The notes under the pieces were generated by a model. The model worked only from the letters and a program-made list of their open reading frames with translations. It was not told the origin of the DNA and searched no databases. A DNA stretch of 64,000 bases from Sphingomonas crocodyli. Its GTDB lineage: Bacteria; Pseudomonadota; Alphaproteobacteria; Sphingomonadales; Sphingomonadaceae. Shown here in pieces: positions 1-8,013 of this stretch (its first letter is position 1; every line of letters begins with the position of its first letter). The DNA is taken from the NCBI RefSeq assembly GCF_004005865.1, contig NZ_SACN01000002.1, positions 62,001 through 126,000 of the forward strand, in the 5' to 3' direction. A program made the translations under genes and the position numbers.

Positions 1-1122
1 ATCGTCCTTGCGCCCCGCATAGAAATCGACCGTGCCGCGAATATAGAGCAGTTCGGCATTTTCGGGATCGGCGGCGAGCAACTGATCGATGATCGCCATG
101 CCCGTCGCCTTGTCGCCCCCGGCAATCTCGGCGCGGCCCAGAACGCGCCTTGCATAGGGATCGTCGGGATAAAGTGCGGCGGCCTTGCGGATCGCGGCGA
201 CGAGCGCGGGCTCGCGCGCCGACGGGACCACCCCGATCATAAGCGCGGCATGGGGCAGCAGCAGATCGTCGGCCGATTGCGGCAGCGTGCGGATCGTGAT
301 TGCCGCCTGCGGCCCGACCGGACGCGGCATCGCGCCATAGGGGATGCCGGCCGTCATGTAGCGCTTCAGATGGGCTTCGAAGGCGTCATGATCGATGCCG
401 AACGCGGCCTTGAACGCCTCTGCTTCGGGCACTTCGCGCTGCAGGTCGGCCAGATAGCGTGTCAACGCCGCGCGACGCCCCTCGTCGGCGAACAGATAAT
501 GCACGATCAGCCAGCTTTCGGCGTAGAATTGCGCCATTTCCGCGCGGTTCGTGCAGCATTTTCCGGAAAGGATGCGGTCGACCGGCAGCCACGTCCCGCG
601 CAGCAGATCGGCCGCGCGCCCCGGATTGTAGCGGCCGATCTCGATCCGATCGCCGTCGGCCTTCGCCGTCATCACATATTCGGCGAAGCCTTCGTTGAAC
701 CAGCCGGGATAGTAGGCCGGATAGTAACGTGCGGTGAAATGGTGGGCATATTCGTGCAGCAGCACCTGCTCACCGCCCAGCCCCGGCTGGCCGCTGCGCA
801 CCGCGAAGGCCGCCGTGCCGCCGACGCGCGCACGATAGAAGCCGAGCACGCCCGGCGGCACCGGCTCGACGATCGCAAGATCCTTCGGCGATTTGACCAG
901 ATAGACCTTGAGCGGCGCGCGCGATGGCGGCGCGATCGTGCCCGTCAGCGTGCGCAGGATCTGATCGTAATTTTCGAGCAGCGCCACCGACTTGCGCAGA
1001 TCGCCCTCACCACCGTCGCTATAGACGATGAAGTTGGGCGATCGCGCCTCGATCCAGCGCGCCTGCAGTGTCGCGGGCGCGATCAGGCAAAGCAGGGCGA
1101 TGAATCGGGCGAGGTGCGACAT
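1..1122 (-). CDS. Secreted HExxH zinc-peptidase-like protein, partial
   Basis: The gene runs off the left edge, so its C-terminus is missing; 374 codons are visible. The N-terminus has a hydrophobic segment (about residues 5-20) that looks like a signal peptide. Near residue 123 is H-E-Y-A-H-H, a zinc-metalloprotease HExxH motif, followed by W-F-N-E-G-F-A-E-Y, where the glutamate could be the third zinc ligand, as in gluzincins and DUF1570-type proteins. The visible C-terminal part (about 320 onward) looks like TPR helices. The ATG at 1122 is the only good in-frame start. A periplasmic or secreted peptidase is likely; the substrate is unknown. Confidence 0.75.
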   Translation of the reverse strand, partial: MSHLARFIALLCLIAPATLQARWIEARSPNFIVYSDGGEGDLRKSVALLENYDQILRTLTGTIAPPSRAPLKVYLVKSPKDLAIVEPVPPGVLGFYRARVGGTAAFAVRSGQPGLGGEQVLLHEYAHHFTARYYPAYYPGWFNEGFAEYVMTAKADGDRIEIGRYNPGRAADLLRGTWLPVDRILSGKCCTNRAEMAQFYAESWLIVHYLFADEGRRAALTRYLADLQREVPEAEAFKAAFGIDHDAFEAHLKRYMTAGIPYGAMPRPVGPQAAITIRTLPQSADDLLLPHAALMIGVVPSAREPALVAAIRKAAALYPDDPYARRVLGRAEIAGGDKATGMAIIDQLLAADPENAELLYIRGTVDFYAGRKDD

Positions 1123-1202
1123 GGCGCATCATTGTTGCCATTGCGAAACATTCGCAATCGAGATTTCATCAATCCCGATGCCGCACCGATCGCACCGGCG
1201 CG

Positions 1203-2030
1203 TCAGACACCCAGATATCGGACCGGCAGCGGCACTTCCTCAAATCCGGTTGCAGTGCGCGTCAGGCGGAAGGCCTTGGCCGCTTTGCGGGTGGAGACGA
1301 TCTCGACCATCTCGGTGCCGCGATAGAGGACCGCCGCATCGTTTTCGAGCGCGATGCCGGGGCTGTCGATCGATCCGTCGGCGATGAACTTGCGATATTG
1401 CGAGATGCGATCGGGGCGGACGTTGTAATGCGGGTTGGTCGATCCAGGCAGGAAGCCCAGGCCGCCCACCGGCGCCAGTACCTTGGGGAAGCTGTCGGTC
1501 AGGCCCGACTGGAACCAGCAGATCAGCCCCGCGCTGCCGCCCGACATCACCACACCCGCCTCCCACGCGGTCTTGAGCGCCTTGTCGAAGCCCCAGTCGC
1601 GCCACAAGGTCATCATGTTGCGGGTCGATCCGCCGCCGACGAAGACGATGTCCATGCCCATCAGATAATTGGCGAAATCGAGCGTTTCGGGCTGGTAGAT
1701 GTTGAAGTGGCGCACCTCGCACGGATGGGTTTCCATGCCGCGCGCGAACGTCTCGAAATTGGCGGCGCTCTCGCCCGACGCGGGGCCAAGCCAGCAGATC
1801 TTGGGGCGCTTCGATCCGCTCAGGCCCAGCAGATATTCGGGCATCAAAGATGTCTCCCACGCCTGCGGGAAGAAGCCGCCGCCGCTCGCGAAGATGGTCG
1901 GCACCTTCTGGCCCGCGGGTGCCGGGGGTGGGGCGGCGCCCTGCGCGGCGGTGGCGATCGTCGCGGCAGCCGCAGCGACGGCGGTCCCGCCCACGAAGGC
2001 ACGGCGGCTGATGTCGGTCGGCTCGGTCAT
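1203..2030 (-). CDS. Peptidase S51 (dipeptidase E/cyanophycinase-like), Tat signal
   Basis: 275 aa. Residues 7-31 carry a twin-arginine signal (S-R-R-A-F followed by an alanine-rich stretch), so export to the periplasm is expected. The mature part has G-G-S-A-G near residue 166, the nucleophile elbow of the S51 family (Ser166), and V-G-G-G-S-T-R upstream. S51 members are Ser-dependent aspartyl dipeptidases or cyanophycinases; the substrate here is not determined. The frame is open further upstream, but ATG 2030 is preceded by AAGGGGA and gives the Tat motif directly. It is divergent from the thioesterase gene at 2155, and a perfect palindrome lies just upstream. Confidence 0.85.
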   Translation of the reverse strand: MTEPTDISRRAFVGGTAVAAAAATIATAAQGAAPPPAPAGQKVPTIFASGGGFFPQAWETSLMPEYLLGLSGSKRPKICWLGPASGESAANFETFARGMETHPCEVRHFNIYQPETLDFANYLMGMDIVFVGGGSTRNMMTLWRDWGFDKALKTAWEAGVVMSGGSAGLICWFQSGLTDSFPKVLAPVGGLGFLPGSTNPHYNVRPDRISQYRKFIADGSIDSPGIALENDAAVLYRGTEMVEIVSTRKAAKAFRLTRTATGFEEVPLPVRYLGV

Positions 2031-2043
2031 ATATGCGTCCCCT

Positions 2044-2066
2044 TTTGTTTCCTGTCGGGAAACAAA
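2044..2066. promoter_or_regulatory. Perfect 9-bp inverted repeat upstream of the S51 peptidase
   Basis: TTTGTTTCC and GGAAACAAA are separated by five bases, in an AT-rich patch of otherwise GC-rich DNA. The repeat ends 14 bp before the peptidase ATG and touches its Shine-Dalgarno sequence. It could be an operator in the divergent promoter region or an RNA hairpin that limits translation. No regulator is identified. Confidence 0.45.
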
Positions 2067-2154
2067 TTGGCGCGTTTCGTTGCGCTGCACAATGGGTCGA
2101 CCTGGGTGATCGCGCGATGCTACGGCGGGCGGGAATAAGAAGGGGGAGAGTGAC

Positions 2155-2583
2155 ATGCAGCGTCTGGATCGAAGCCGGTTGATCGGACGTGTTTTCCCCA
2201 ATGAGATCGAGATTCCCGTCCGCTTCGACGATCTCGATATCCAGGCGCATGTGAACAATGTCGCGGTCGCTGTGATCTTCGAAGAGGCGCGCGCACGCTT
2301 CAACCGGCAGCATCTGCTCGCCGATCTGATCGCCATCGGCGGGACGGCAGTGGTCGCCGGGGTGCAGCTGGAGTTTGCGGGCGAGATGGCGTGGGAGCCG
2401 CTCCATATCCGCACCGGCGTGCTCGAGATTGGCCGGTCCTCCTTCCTGCTCGGTCAAACGGCGGAGCAGGGCGGCGAACTCACCGCCTTTGCCGAGGTGA
2501 TGCTGGTCGCGATGCTGAACGGGCGGCCGACGCCGTTTCCCGATGCCGTGCGCGCGAAGCTGGAGGCCGCGCTGATCGCCTGA
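2155..2583 (+). CDS. Acyl-CoA thioesterase-like, hotdog fold
   Basis: 142 aa, the usual size for a single hotdog-fold thioesterase of the 4-hydroxybenzoyl-CoA thioesterase/FadM type. The motif V-R-F-D-D-L-D-I-Q-A-H-V-N-N near residues 22-35 matches the family signature in which the Asp or neighbouring residues and the H-x-N-N segment sit at the active site. A strong GGGGGAGAG ribosome site precedes the ATG. The cytoplasmic role would be hydrolysis of an acyl- or aroyl-CoA; the substrate cannot be read from sequence. The stop codon TGA abuts the stop codon of the convergent EF-hand gene with no spacer. Confidence 0.8.
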   Translation: MQRLDRSRLIGRVFPNEIEIPVRFDDLDIQAHVNNVAVAVIFEEARARFNRQHLLADLIAIGGTAVVAGVQLEFAGEMAWEPLHIRTGVLEIGRSSFLLGQTAEQGGELTAFAEVMLVAMLNGRPTPFPDAVRAKLEAALIA

Positions 2584-3030
2584 TCAGTCGTCCGCGTCGG
2601 GTTTGCAGGGCGCCGGCGCCCGCGTCTTGCGGACGACCTTGGTGGTCGCGAATTCGGCGGCGTCGAGCGTGCCCGATTTGTCGGCATCGGCGCCCGCGAA
2701 CTTGGTGGTCGTCTTGATCGCCCATTCCTCGAAGCTCAACCGGCCGTCGCCATTGGTGTCGAGCTTCGCATAGGCCTTGTGGCGGCTAGCGAGATATTCG
2801 TCCGCGCCGATCTTCCCGTCGCGATCCTTGTCATATCGGTTGAAGCGGCGCTCCTCCTTGGTCGCCTCATCGGCGGCGGGCGGGGTGGCGAGCGGCTCGG
2901 CGGCGTTGGCGGCGGAAGCCGAGGGAGCGGACGCGGCGACATGCGGGCGATCGCCCATGCCCTGCCAGATCAGCAGCCCGCCGCCCATCACGAGCATCGC
3001 GGCGATAACGCCGCCCAGGAACTTCCACAT
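2584..3030 (-). CDS. Membrane-anchored EF-hand calcium-binding protein
   Basis: 148 aa from ATG 3030; a TTG three codons upstream is possible, but its spacing from the GGGGG ribosome site is too short. Residues 4-24 form one hydrophobic helix (uncleaved anchor or signal). After an Ala/Pro-rich linker come three EF-hand-type loops: D-K-D-R-D-G-K-I, D-T-N-G-D-G-R-L and D-A-D-K-S-G-T-L, each with acidic residues at the metal positions. A periplasmic calcium-binding or buffering role is inferred. Small EF-hand proteins of this type are frequent in sphingomonads. The gene is convergent with the thioesterase. Confidence 0.8.
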   Translation of the reverse strand: MWKFLGGVIAAMLVMGGGLLIWQGMGDRPHVAASAPSASAANAAEPLATPPAADEATKEERRFNRYDKDRDGKIGADEYLASRHKAYAKLDTNGDGRLSFEEWAIKTTTKFAGADADKSGTLDAAEFATTKVVRKTRAPAPCKPDADD

Positions 3031-3075
3031 CGGCCCCAATCCCCCTAGCAGGCGTTCAGCTTACGAAAGGAGACG

Positions 3076-3540
3076 ATGATGGCAATGCCGACATTCCCGA
3101 TCGAAGGCGGCTGCTGCTGCGGCCGGGTTCGCTTCCGCCTGACCGAGGCGCCGTGGATGGAGACTGTGTGCCATTGCCGCGGTTGTCAGCGCATGACCGC
3201 CAGCGCCTTTTCGACCACGCTCATCATGCCCGACAGCGGGTTCGAACTGATCGGCGGGGAAACGGTGGTCGGCGGGATGCACGGCGATCAGGCCGATCAT
3301 CATCATTGCGACTGGTGCAAGAGCTGGGTCTTCACCCGGCCGCGCGGCGACCTGGGCTTCGTCAACGTCCGCGCGACCCTGCTCGACGATGCCGGCTGGT
3401 TCGCGCCGTGGGCGGAAACGCAGACGGCGGAGAAATTGCCGTGGGCCGAAACGGGGGCGACCAAAAGCTTCGAACGCTTCCCGCCGATGGACCAGTATCA
3501 GGCTTTGATCGGCGAATATCGCGCCACGCGGGGGCTTTGA
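3076..3540 (+). CDS. GFA/CENP-V family zinc protein
   Basis: 154 aa. Cysteines are arranged as in the GFA (glutathione-dependent formaldehyde-activating enzyme-like) family: G-C-C-C-G near residues 12-16, C-H-C-R-G-C near 32-37 and C-D-W-C near 79-82, which bind zinc. Most family members have unknown substrates; true formaldehyde activation should not be assumed. AAAGGAGA lies just before the first ATG; a second ATG follows directly, so the start is uncertain by one codon. The gene stands alone, divergent from the EF-hand gene. Confidence 0.85.
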   Translation: MMAMPTFPIEGGCCCGRVRFRLTEAPWMETVCHCRGCQRMTASAFSTTLIMPDSGFELIGGETVVGGMHGDQADHHHCDWCKSWVFTRPRGDLGFVNVRATLLDDAGWFAPWAETQTAEKLPWAETGATKSFERFPPMDQYQALIGEYRATRGL

Positions 3541-3604
3541 CGCCCGTCAAAGCGCGGTCGCCGCGACTCTCCTAGAACCGAATCATCAGTTCAGGAGACC
3601 TTCG

Positions 3605-4021
3605 ATGACCAGGCATCTGACCCAGGCACAGCTTCACGCCGCCGCCCATGTCGCTCGCCACAGCGGGCAACACGCACCGCGGACCTTCGATCTCCCGCCC
3701 GTGCTCCACGTCGCGACCTTTGGGGCCTATTTCGCCTTTCTCGGCTTCATGGGCGCGGCCTTCATGAATGCGGAGCTGTTCATCCCCTTCGCGATCTTCG
3801 GCACCTTCATCGCGATGGCGTTTCTGGTCCCCGGCATGTGGGCGAAGATCGCCCCGCGCGCGCCGGGCCGGCATCAGAGCTGGGACGAGTTCATGCACGA
3901 AGGCATCGTCTGCGCCACAGGCCGGCTGAAGGGCCGCGAGGCGATCGCGCAGGTGATGGTGCTGCCGATCCTGATCGTCGCGTGGAGCGCCGCGATCCTG
4001 ATCATCAAGCTGACGATCTGA
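3605..4021 (+). CDS. Hypothetical inner-membrane protein, three predicted TM helices
   Basis: 138 aa, not recognised. Two hydrophobic segments lie at about residues 36-55 and 58-77, and a third at the extreme C-terminus (about 117-136). The loop between them holds a basic stretch and W-D-E-F-M-H-E-G. An AGGAG ribosome site precedes the ATG. It is convergent with the FNR-type regulator gene, separated by a shared hairpin. A respiratory or redox link is only a guess from that neighbour. Confidence 0.65.
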   Translation: MTRHLTQAQLHAAAHVARHSGQHAPRTFDLPPVLHVATFGAYFAFLGFMGAAFMNAELFIPFAIFGTFIAMAFLVPGMWAKIAPRAPGRHQSWDEFMHEGIVCATGRLKGREAIAQVMVLPILIVAWSAAILIIKLTI

Positions 4022-4027
4022 ATCCTC

Positions 4028-4066
4028 TAGCGGCGCCGGTAACCTCTCCTCTGACCGGTGCCGCTA
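4028..4066. terminator. Bidirectional hairpin between convergent genes
   Basis: Two 13-base arms (4028-4040 and 4054-4066) match at 12 of 13 positions around a 13-base loop. They sit exactly between the converging ends of the membrane protein and the FNR-type gene. There is no U-run, so this is a stem-loop of terminator type rather than a classical intrinsic terminator. Confidence 0.5.
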
Positions 4067-4069
4067 ACC

Positions 4070-4768
4070 TTATCCCGCCGCGGTTTCCAGCCCGGCGGGA
4101 TCTCTTACGATCAGGCCACGTGGCCCCATCCGGGCGATCAGCCCGTCGCTTTCCAGCTGGCCGAGCTGCCGACTGACCGTTTCGATCGTGAGGCCCAGCA
4201 GGGCCGCCATTTCTCCGCGCGTCAGCGGCAGATCGAAGGCGAGCGAACTGTGGCACGGCGCATCCGACGCCGCCCGCGCGAACAGCAGGATCAGCCCGGC
4301 CACCCGCCCGCGCGACGATCGCCGCCCGATCAGATCGACCAGCGACCGCGTCTCGGCCAGATCGACCAGCGTGCGATCGAGGATCGAGCGCAGCAGTGCG
4401 GGATGTTCGGCCATCACCGCTTCGAACCCGCCGCGCGGGAACAGGCACAGCCGGCTGTCGGTCAGCGCCACGGCATGATGATCGACCTGGGCCGCGAACA
4501 ATTGCCCCAGAAAACCCGAAGGGTGGACGATCGCGACGATCCGCTCGGTCCCCTCGGCATCGATCCCCGACAGCTTGGCGGCGCCCGAGATCAAGGTCGC
4601 GCACGCCACGCTATCGTCGCCGGCGGCGAAGATCGTCTCCCCGCGCGCAAACTCGCGCGTCACGCCGATCCGCGCGAGCGCCGCCCGCTCCTCATCGGTC
4701 AGCGCGGCGCACACCGCCTGATCGCGGACGGGGCAACCTTCGCAACGGACGGGGGCGGCGGACGACAT
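4070..4768 (-). CDS. FNR-type Crp-family regulator, oxygen-responsive candidate
   Basis: 232 aa. The N-terminus has Cys9, Cys12 and Cys20 (C-x2-C-x7-C), and the sensor domain has Cys108 in S-R-L-C-L-F-P-R. This is the four-cysteine arrangement of alphaproteobacterial FnrN/FnrL-type proteins that bind a 4Fe-4S cluster. The C-terminal helix-turn-helix (about 185-210) contains E-T-V-S-R, the E-x2-S-R recognition signature that reads TTGAT half-sites in FNR. A role as activator of micro-aerobic genes is inferred from family knowledge. ATG 4768 with CGGAG is preferred over GTG 4774. I found no clear TTGAT-N4-ATCAA site in nearby intergenic DNA. Confidence 0.88.
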   Translation of the reverse strand: MSSAAPVRCEGCPVRDQAVCAALTDEERAALARIGVTREFARGETIFAAGDDSVACATLISGAAKLSGIDAEGTERIVAIVHPSGFLGQLFAAQVDHHAVALTDSRLCLFPRGGFEAVMAEHPALLRSILDRTLVDLAETRSLVDLIGRRSSRGRVAGLILLFARAASDAPCHSSLAFDLPLTRGEMAALLGLTIETVSRQLGQLESDGLIARMGPRGLIVRDPAGLETAAG

Positions 4769-4865
4769 GGGCACTCCGATGATTTCGGGGCGGAAATAGG
4801 GGATTTGTGGCCGCGGTGCCAGATATAGCCGTTGTCGAATTGCCGACGGATGCGGTGCGCCGGGC

Positions 4866-5294
4866 TCAGCCGTAGGCGAGTACCCAGGTGCGCGCGGCGG
4901 AGAGCGACAGGAAGGCTTGGGTTTCCTCGCGACCGGCGATGCGGCGGATGTGGCCTTTGGTGACGCTGGAATCGACGACCAGCGCGATCCGGTCGCCCTC
5001 GCGCAGGATGTCGTTATATGTTGCCAGCAGCAGTTCGTGCCCGCCGGGATCGAAACTGGGGATCTCGCTGCGATCGGCGATCACGCGCAGATGGGGGCTG
5101 ATGAGCCGGCAGGCGGCGATGATCCGCCGGATGTCGCGATCATAGGCTTTGGCGACCGCGAGAGACCAATGGCCGCAGGCTTCGATTTGCAGGACGGGGC
5201 CGTCCACCCAGATGCGATAGAGATCGCGCGCATCGCCCGCACCCCGGAAGGATGCGCAAAGCGGCGATTCATCGGGGATGAGCGCGGTTGCCAT
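4866..5294 (-). CDS. Hypothetical protein, STAS/SpoIIAA-like size and pattern
   Basis: 142 aa from ATG 5294; the frame is open much further upstream, but the N-terminal extension reads as non-coding. The pattern of short beta strands alternating with helices, including R-V-I-A-D-R-S-E and a helix before it, resembles STAS-like single-domain proteins, but I cannot assign it firmly. No signal peptide or membrane segment is visible. It is divergent from the P450 gene at 5482. Confidence 0.55.
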   Translation of the reverse strand: MATALIPDESPLCASFRGAGDARDLYRIWVDGPVLQIEACGHWSLAVAKAYDRDIRRIIAACRLISPHLRVIADRSEIPSFDPGGHELLLATYNDILREGDRIALVVDSSVTKGHIRRIAGREETQAFLSLSAARTWVLAYG

Positions 5295-5481
5295 GTCCGG
5301 CGGCGTGGCAGGAATAGTCTTAAGGCCGCGTAGAGATTCGCAACCGTGCGCCTGTCGGTTCGACCAAGGTCCAACGATTGTGTCTCGGCGTGCCGACAAT
5401 CGCGGCAATCCGCCAAACTTGACGCCTTCCCAGCAGACCCTATTTTTATGATCCACGATAAATCACATCGGGAGACGTGCC

Positions 5482-6675
5482 ATGTCGGTTGCGACCACCC
5501 CGGAAACAGCATGCCCCGTTCATGGCGGCCCCGATCAGCGCAAATCGGCGCGGCTCGCGGCGGGCGGCGGGACGATCGCGCCCGATATTTCCACCGCGAC
5601 CTTCGATCAGGCGCGCGCCGTCCTGCGCAGCGGCCATACCAGCCAGGCGGGATTTCTGGCCGAGCAGGTCGGGCGGATCAGCAAGCCGATGCGCCAGCCC
5701 ATCCTCTATCTGGAGGGCGAGGCGCATCGCGTGCAGCGCAGCGCCACCGCGCGCTTCTTCACGCCGCGCGTGGTGACGACGCGCTATCGCGATCTGATGG
5801 TGCGGCTGAGCGACGATCTGGTCGGCGGCTTCCGCAAGAAGAAGCGCGCGCGGCTCGACGATCTCAGCCTCGAACTCGCGGTGGCGGTGGCGGGCGATAT
5901 CGTCGGCCTCAACACCAATGACATTCGTGGCCTGTCGAAGCGGCTGGACGCCTTCTTCACCGGCGGCTTCGAGAAGACATCGGGCAAGTGGGCGGCGATC
6001 AAGCGGATCGTTCATTCGCAGGTGCGCGTGTTCGCCTTCTACTATCGCGACGTCGTGCCTGCGATCCGCGCGCGCAAGAAGGCGCGGCAGGACGACGTGA
6101 TCTCGCACCTGATCGACGAGGGCTATACCGGCCGCGAAATATTGACCGAGTGCCTCGTCTATGGCGCGGCGGGCATGGCGACGACGCGCGAGTTCATTGT
6201 CATGGCGGCGTGGCACATGCTGGAGCGCGAGGAATTGCGCACCGCCTTCCTGGCGGCCGACGAGAGCGGGAAGATCGCGCTGCTGGAGGAGTTGCTGCGG
6301 CTCGAACCCGTCGTGGGCTTCCTGTTTCGCCGGATGAAGGCCGATCTGCCGGGCGATGATGCGTCGATCAAGGCGGGCGAGGCCGTGGCGATCGACGTGC
6401 GCGCCGCCAATACGGACGAGGCGGCGTTCGGCGCCTGCCCCCACGCGGTTGAGCCGGGGCGCAAGGTCAGCGCCAAATATGGCAATGCCGGGCTTTCGTT
6501 CGGTGATGGCGAGCATCGCTGCCCCGGCGCGCAGGTCGCGCTCTACGAAACCTGCCTGTTCCTCGAACGGCTGCTGGCGACGCCGGGGCTGAAACTGGAA
6601 CGCGCGCCCGACATAAAGTGGAACAGGCTGGTCACCGGTTACGAACTGCGCAACGCGGTGATCACCTGCGATTAA
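5482..6675 (+). CDS. Cytochrome P450
   Basis: 397 aa, the normal size for a soluble bacterial class I P450. The heme-binding loop F-G-D-G-E-H-R-C-P-G places the thiolate ligand at Cys347. The I-helix has A-G-M-A-T-T, with the oxygen-activating threonines, and the K-helix has E-E-L-L-R (ExxR). Such enzymes need a ferredoxin and a reductase; a 2Fe-2S ferredoxin gene lies 37 kb away at 43742, and no reductase is adjacent. The substrate is unknown. It is convergent with a Rieske oxygenase, so a catabolic or terpenoid/steroid role is plausible but unproven. Confidence 0.92.
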   Translation: MSVATTPETACPVHGGPDQRKSARLAAGGGTIAPDISTATFDQARAVLRSGHTSQAGFLAEQVGRISKPMRQPILYLEGEAHRVQRSATARFFTPRVVTTRYRDLMVRLSDDLVGGFRKKKRARLDDLSLELAVAVAGDIVGLNTNDIRGLSKRLDAFFTGGFEKTSGKWAAIKRIVHSQVRVFAFYYRDVVPAIRARKKARQDDVISHLIDEGYTGREILTECLVYGAAGMATTREFIVMAAWHMLEREELRTAFLAADESGKIALLEELLRLEPVVGFLFRRMKADLPGDDASIKAGEAVAIDVRAANTDEAAFGACPHAVEPGRKVSAKYGNAGLSFGDGEHRCPGAQVALYETCLFLERLLATPGLKLERAPDIKWNRLVTGYELRNAVITCD

Positions 6676-6687
6676 GTCGGCGGCGGA

Positions 6688-7872
6688 TCACTCCGCCGCC
6701 TGCCCGTACAACTCGGCCAGCGCCACCGCCGGATCATGGCCGATGATGCGGTCGTAATTCTTGTGCATGCGCAGGACGTTCTGTTCGCGGCGGCCCAGGA
6801 TGATCGACGGCACCGCGCCATTTTCCATCATGATCTGCGAATTGGACTGGACCTTCATGTCCTCGTCCATCGCGACCTTGAACAGCATGTCGGCGATATA
6901 TTTGTCCTTCGCCTCGCGCTCGGGCGACGGCTTCTTGCCCCAGCCATAGACGCGGAAGATGTAGTTGCACTTGCCCGGTTCATCGGCCGGATCGCTGCGC
7001 TGGAAGATGCCGACCGATTCCCCCGCGATCACGATCGAATTGGGGAAGACCGAGTTGGAGCAGGAGAAATAGGGATGTTCGGGCCATTCCTCCTCGGGAA
7101 TGTCCTTCAGCTTCACGATGTCGGGCGACGTGGTGACGAGCGTGTGGTGCAGCCCCCAGTCGAGGTGGAGGAATTGCGGCAGCGTCATCGGGCCGACCGT
7201 CTCGGGATGGAGGAAGGGGACGTGATAACCCTCGACCCCGCCGTCGACCGCATGTTTCCAGTTGATCCGCGCGACCGTCTGAAACTCGGCGACGAGGTGC
7301 AGATTGTCGTAATGATAGCCGGCGAGATGATCCTTCATCGGGCCGAAGAATTCGTCGGCGTCGATCGGCGGCGCGGCGGGGTTCGGGTTCACCAGGATGA
7401 AGCCGATCGTCTCGACGCATTGCAGCTCGATCAGGTCGCGATGTTCGAGCAGATTGTCGAACGCCACACGGCCCGGCACGCCGACCAGCGCGCCATCCAG
7501 CCCGAAGGTCCAGGCATGATAGGGGCAGACGAACGCCTTTGCCTTGCCGCAGCCTTCGGCCAGCTGAACCCCGCGATGGCGGCAGGCGTTCAGGAAGGCG
7601 CGAACCTTCTCATCCTTGCCGCGCACGATCAGGATCGGGCGGCCGGCGACCTCGGTGGCGTAATAGCTGCCCGGTTCGGGCACGTCGGCGCTGAACGCGA
7701 GAAGCTGGGTCCGGTTGAGGAACAGCTCCTGCTTTTCCTTCTCGAACCGCGCCGGATCGGTGAAGCGGCCGATGTCGAGTTCGACCGCCGGCTCCTCGGA
7801 TGTCTGGATGACGTGATTGTCGATCATGTCGAGAAGTTCTCGAGCGATCTTGATGCGTGCCTCGCGCTGCAT
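6688..7872 (-). CDS. Rieske aromatic-ring-hydroxylating oxygenase, alpha subunit
   Basis: 394 aa. The Rieske 2Fe-2S centre is Cys97-x-His99 and Cys116-x2-His119. The catalytic domain has N-W-K-H-A-V-D at about 204-210, then E214-G-Y-H217-x4-H222, matching the bridging acid and two of the mononuclear-iron ligands; the usual Asn after the Asp is Gly here. No beta subunit, ferredoxin or reductase gene is next to it, so it may work alone as a homo-oligomer like other orphan sphingomonad oxygenases. GAGGAGAG precedes the ATG and is partly inside a palindrome. The substrate cannot be assigned. Confidence 0.9.
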   Translation of the reverse strand: MQREARIKIARELLDMIDNHVIQTSEEPAVELDIGRFTDPARFEKEKQELFLNRTQLLAFSADVPEPGSYYATEVAGRPILIVRGKDEKVRAFLNACRHRGVQLAEGCGKAKAFVCPYHAWTFGLDGALVGVPGRVAFDNLLEHRDLIELQCVETIGFILVNPNPAAPPIDADEFFGPMKDHLAGYHYDNLHLVAEFQTVARINWKHAVDGGVEGYHVPFLHPETVGPMTLPQFLHLDWGLHHTLVTTSPDIVKLKDIPEEEWPEHPYFSCSNSVFPNSIVIAGESVGIFQRSDPADEPGKCNYIFRVYGWGKKPSPEREAKDKYIADMLFKVAMDEDMKVQSNSQIMMENGAVPSIILGRREQNVLRMHKNYDRIIGHDPAVALAELYGQAAE

Positions 7873-7881
7873 GTTTCTCTC

Positions 7882-7899
7882 CTCGCCACCGGTGGCGAG
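7882..7899. promoter_or_regulatory. Perfect 18-bp palindrome overlapping the oxygenase ribosome site
   Basis: CTCGCCACC is followed directly by GGTGGCGAG. On the minus strand the 3' arm contributes the first part of the GAGGAGAG Shine-Dalgarno sequence, ten bases before the ATG. This could be a repressor operator or an RNA stem that masks the ribosome site. Confidence 0.45.
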
Positions 7900-7972
7900 C
7901 CGAGTCGGACAGCTGCGCCCCGTCTTTTTTATATAGCGTAAGAGTATTCACAGCGGACGCGCGCCGTCAATC

Positions 7973-7988
7973 GGGAGTCTTCACTCCC
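7973..7988 (-). terminator. Weak stem-loop downstream of pheT
   Basis: GGGAGT and ACTCCC pair around a four-base loop, 26 bp after the pheT stop codon. There is no following U-run, so termination by this hairpin alone would be weak. Confidence 0.3.
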
Positions 7989-8013
7989 GCCCCGTGGCGC
8001 GACGCCGCTTTCG

